Shown: positions 61,597-64,000 of the stretch, piece after piece
How the letters are laid out: every line of letters starts with the position of its first letter
How positions within the stretch are numbered: the stretch's first letter is position 1
Assembly: GCA_046351135.1 (NCBI GenBank)
Contig: JAXLZA010000003.1
Location: 186,001 to 250,000 of the forward strand
Reading direction: 5' to 3'
Length of the DNA stretch: 64,000 nt
Source of the DNA: UBA4427 sp046351135
GTDB taxonomy: Bacteria; Myxococcota_A; UBA9160; UBA4427
Program-made: the position numbers and the translations under genes
Notes under the pieces: model-generated
What the model was told of the DNA's origin: nothing
What the model saw: the letters and a program-made list of their open reading frames with translations, nothing else
Database searches by the model: none

Positions 61597-62102
61597 CTCA
61601 CAAGACGCAACCGGCGCGGCATGGGGGGCGCGAATGGCTCGCCCTCGGCACGGCCTTCGTCGCTTCTCGACGTTCGGCGCGCAAGCGACCGACTGGACAT
61701 CCCGGGCTGCGGGCTGCGCTTTACTTCGCGCCCCCCGTGCCGCGCCGGTCGCTCGCTTTGGTGCTGAGGGCGGTCGGATAGCGACCAGCGAGGATCTCGG
61801 ATCGGGATGGGCTTTGCGGCAAAGCGAACGCTTTGCCGAGATGGGCGGCCCGAGCGGCGCAAACTGCGCGAACGACGCGATCGAGATCAGAACGCCCGAA
61901 GCTGCACGGACCCCATCGAACACGAAGCCGGACGCCTCGCCGCGAGCGACCGGCGCGGTGCTCGGGCGGCGAAGTCAAGCGCAGCCCGCAGGTCGCCCCA
62001 TCCAGTCGTTCGCCCAGGCCGCTCAAGCCGAGAAGCGAATAAGACCGTGCCGAGGGCGAGCCATTCGCCGCCCGAGCGCCGCGTCGGTCGCGTCTTGTGA
62101 GA
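61597..62102. repeat. Nested inverted repeat of two MITE-like units
   Basis: Two related units of about 150 bp face each other: 61597-61756 and 61942-62102, with a 185-base centre. Aligned head to head they share the ends (CACAAGACGC), TGGCTCGCCCTCGGCACGG and CTGCGGGCTGCGCTT. Each unit also has its own terminal inverted repeats of about 28 bases: near 61607-61634 with 61725-61752, and near 61942-61970 with 62062-62091. The arms have diverged, so the copies are not recent. The region carries no believable gene. It looks like a family of non-autonomous repeats (MITE-like) or structured RNA elements; copies elsewhere in the genome would be expected. Confidence 0.75.
61817..61838. repeat. 22-bp perfect palindrome at the centre of the large repeat
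   Basis: CGGCAAAGCG-AA-CGCTTTGCCG has perfect ten-base arms around two bases. It sits between the two repeat units, flanked by ATCTCGG (61794-61800) and CCGAGAT (61836-61842), which are themselves complementary. It may be the tip of a cruciform or a protein site. Confidence 0.7.
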
Positions 62103-62104
62103 CG

Positions 62105-62845
62105 TCAGGCGACCGATTGTCCGCCGTCGACGCAGAGCGTCTGGCCGGTGATGAACTTCGCGGCCGGGCTCGCGAGGAAGAGATAGACCGGGGCGACGTC
62201 GTCGGGGGTGCCCCAGCGCTTCATCGGGGTGCGCTGGATCTCGGGCTCTTCGAAGGGGGTACCGATCATGCCCTTCGTCATCTCGCTGCGGATGAGTCCC
62301 GGGGCGACGGCGTTGACGCGGACGTTGTCGAGGGCCCAGTTGGCGGCCATGTTCATCGTCATCTGGACGACCGCGGCCTTCGCGGCCCCGTAGCCCGGGA
62401 CGACGGTGACCGCGCGATAGGCGGACATGCTCGACATGTTGAGGATGCTGCCGCCGCCCTCGATGCGGCTCTTCGAGATGCGGTCCTTGAGGCGGACGGC
62501 GAGGCGGAACGACGCGAAGAGATGGAGGCGCAGCGCGCGCTCGAAGACCTCGGGCTTCCACTCGTCTTCGGCCATCAGCGACGCGCCGGCGTTGTTGACG
62601 AGGACGTCCAGGCGGTCGAAGGAGCCGGCGAGGCGCTCGAGGTCGGCTTCGCTCGTCATCTCGGCCTGGTGGTAGTCGAAGCCCGAGAGATCCTCCGGGT
62701 AGTCCGAGACCTTCGCCTTGCGCCCGGTGATCGCGACGCGGGCGTTCGCGGCGCGGAAGGCCCGGGCGATGCCGAGACCGATGCCGTTGCTGCCGCCCGT
62801 GACCAGGACCTGGGTTCCACCGAAATCGAAATCGACCTTCGCCAT
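62105..62845 (-). CDS. Short-chain dehydrogenase/reductase
   Basis: This 246-residue classical SDR has 'VLVTGGSNGIGLGIARAF', 'VAITGRKAK' (basic second strand, so NADP likely), 'NNAGAS', Ser in 'LNMSSMSAY', YGAAK (YxxxK) and a C-terminal 'AKFITGQTLCVDGGQSVA'. The start at 62845 is the first Met before the fold; upstream DNA gives only a weak ribosome site. Its stop is two bases from the large inverted repeat. It lies 53 nt downstream of the MBL gene and probably in its operon. Confidence 0.92.
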   Translation of the reverse strand: MAKVDFDFGGTQVLVTGGSNGIGLGIARAFRAANARVAITGRKAKVSDYPEDLSGFDYHQAEMTSEADLERLAGSFDRLDVLVNNAGASLMAEDEWKPEVFERALRLHLFASFRLAVRLKDRISKSRIEGGGSILNMSSMSAYRAVTVVPGYGAAKAAVVQMTMNMAANWALDNVRVNAVAPGLIRSEMTKGMIGTPFEEPEIQRTPMKRWGTPDDVAPVYLFLASPAAKFITGQTLCVDGGQSVA

Positions 62846-62898
62846 CGCCGTACTCTCCACTTTCTCTCGTTCCCGGGTTCGTCTCGATCCGCTTCGTT

Positions 62899-64000
62899 TC
62901 AAGCGTGCTTCGCGCGGGCCTCGAGCCGCTCGATCTGCTCGTTCAGCCAGGCGCTGAGCCAGAAGTTGACGCTCTGCTTTGCCAACGCGCGGTGGACCGC
63001 GATCGCGACCTCGAAGGCGGCGGCGGGCGGCGCGGGCTCGCTCAGCACGACGTCGAGCAGATGGATCGCCTCTTCGTGGCGGCCCGCTTCGAGCTTCGCC
63101 CGCGCGCGCTCGACGAGCGCGGTCGCACCACCCGCGAGCTCGACGAGATCACCGTGGATCGCTCGGCGCGGGATGGTGTAGAGCTCGGTCGTCGACTCGT
63201 GGTGGAACCAGCCGGCATAATGTTCCCAGATCGCCTGCACGCTCCAGCGGACCGTCCCGTAGCCCTCGCCGACCTCGAGCTGCGCCGGCAGCCGGATCTC
63301 GTCGAGCAGCGCGTGGAGCGTCTTGCCCGCGTTCATCCCCTTCACCGTCTCGTCGTGGACCCAGAGCGTCGCGTCGCGGATCCGCTCGATCTCGCTCGCG
63401 ATGAGCGCCTCGCCCTCGATCGGCTGGTGGTGGCCGACGAGCAGCAGCTTCGGGCGCAGGTCGCGCACGAGCTCGAAGGCGGCGGCGCAGGTCAGCGCGT
63501 CGCGATAGCGATCGCCGCGGACGGTGACGAGGTTCGGGAAGTGGCCGAAGAGGCAGCTGAAGAGATTGCCCGGGAAGCAGATGCGCTCTTCGGGGAGCCA
63601 CATCACGAGCGAGTCGTTCGTCTCGGCGCCCTTCACGCCGATCAGCTCGACGCGCAGGCCGCCGAGCAGGAGCGAGAAGCGACCGTCGAAGGTGATGTCG
63701 GGGGTCGGGATCGCCTGCGCGGGGAGCTTGCCGTGATCGGCGAGCGCCTGCTGGACGGCGCGGGCGTTGTCCTTCTTGAAGGCGAAGGCCGAGCGCGACC
63801 CGCGAAAGGGCGCGAGGCGGCGATCGTAGGCCTGGTGCTCGGCGTTGCCCGCCTGGGCGATCACCTGCGTCCCGGGCCCGCGCAGATGATCGACGCCTCC
63901 CACGTGGTCGACGTGGCCCTGGGTCAGGACGATGTAGCGCGGCGGGCGCGGATCGATCTTCTCGTAGTTCTTCTTGTGGTAGGGCGCTTCGAAGAACATG
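62899..64000 (-). CDS. Alkylsulfatase-like MBL-fold hydrolase (partial, 5' end off window)
   Basis: The frame is open to the right window edge. The visible 366 residues start inside the MBL fold: 'IVLTQGHVDHVGGVDHLRGPG', 'MWLPEERICFPGNLFS', 'LLLVGHHQPIEGEA', then an alkylsulfatase dimerisation-type part ('VHDETVKGMNAGKTLHALLDEIRLP', 'GTVRWSVQAIWEHYAGWFHHES'). It is a homologue of 35966-37423, but the zinc motif reads QGHVDH, not HxHxDH: the first metal ligand His is Gln, as in GOB-type B3 lactamases. The annotated Met at 63999 is likely internal, as the N-terminal strands are missing. Confidence 0.8.
   Translation of the reverse strand, partial: MFFEAPYHKKNYEKIDPRPPRYIVLTQGHVDHVGGVDHLRGPGTQVIAQAGNAEHQAYDRRLAPFRGSRSAFAFKKDNARAVQQALADHGKLPAQAIPTPDITFDGRFSLLLGGLRVELIGVKGAETNDSLVMWLPEERICFPGNLFSCLFGHFPNLVTVRGDRYRDALTCAAAFELVRDLRPKLLLVGHHQPIEGEALIASEIERIRDATLWVHDETVKGMNAGKTLHALLDEIRLPAQLEVGEGYGTVRWSVQAIWEHYAGWFHHESTTELYTIPRRAIHGDLVELAGGATALVERARAKLEAGRHEEAIHLLDVVLSEPAPPAAAFEVAIAVHRALAKQSVNFWLSAWLNEQIERLEARAKHA

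Noticed and set aside
61634..62100. Several Arg/Ser-rich open frames inside the large inverted repeat
   Set aside because: They follow the repeat structure on both strands, have no ribosome sites and no protein-like pattern; they are by-products of the repeat.

Overview
The window is 64 kb of very GC-rich bacterial DNA, densely packed with metabolic genes. The envelope genes point to a Gram-negative cell: an OprB-type porin, a lipid A hydroxylase-like enzyme, a TPR/beta-barrel protein, several lipoproteins and a PEP-CTERM surface protein. Three luciferase-like (F420-type) oxidoreductases, three cytochrome P450s, many SDRs, and paired acyl-CoA dehydrogenases suggest a soil or aquatic member of a deltaproteobacterial-type lineage (Myxococcota or Binatota-like) with lipid or steroid catabolism. 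This placement is inference; no rRNA or other taxonomic marker lies in the window. I see no tRNA, rRNA, CRISPR array, integrase or transposase.

Region by region. 1-10.6 kb: DUF2889 protein, an ammonium transporter behind a textbook sigma-54 promoter, a cation/proton antiporter, an SDR, a CYP142-like P450, an F420-type oxidoreductase with a split-barrel lipoprotein, a GPH transporter and an OprB porin. 10.9-15 kb: an operon on the minus strand of two acyl-CoA dehydrogenases (the first frameshifted) and an N-acyl-D-amino-acid deacylase-like amidohydrolase. 15-22.4 kb: PEP-CTERM protein, Asp/Asn hydroxylase-like enzyme, rhodanese lipoprotein, SDR, epimerase, class III CoA-transferase, MFS carrier. 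22.4-35.9 kb: P450 plus VOC protein, GST, nitronate monooxygenase-like enzyme, two further F420-type enzymes, BKACE enzyme, haloalkane dehalogenase, SDRs, sulfotransferase, quinone reductase and a DapB-like protein. 36-45.4 kb: alkylsulfatase-like metallo-hydrolase, GPH carrier, PhoX-like protein, DUF1214 protein, phytanoyl-CoA dioxygenase-like enzyme, a probable selenoprotein, and a DUF35/thiolase pair. 45.5-64 kb: beta-propeller plus P450 pair, membrane glycosyltransferase-like proteins, a dienelactone hydrolase-MaoC fusion, two ECF sigma factors with an anti-sigma/subtilase operon, an outer-membrane TPR protein, a Ser/Thr kinase, a complex inverted repeat, an SDR, and a second alkylsulfatase-like enzyme cut by the window edge.

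Taken together, the P450s, SDRs, acyl-CoA dehydrogenase pair, MaoC domain, SCP-x-type thiolase with DUF35 partner and CoA-transferase would cover oxidation, CoA-dependent side-chain shortening and retro-aldol/thiolytic cleavage of a hydrophobic substrate such as a sterol. The substrate itself cannot be read from the sequence.

The most notable items are: (1) a membrane-anchored peroxiredoxin-like gene at 42648-43436 with an in-frame TGA exactly at the catalytic Cys of a W-x-P-Y-C motif, followed by a SECIS-like hairpin; (2) long Lys/Ala-rich tails, resembling histone H1, on the N-termini of two unrelated enzymes (a thiolase and a haloalkane dehalogenase); (3) a nested inverted repeat at 61597-62102 made of two diverged copies of an element of about 150 bp with its own terminal inverted repeats.
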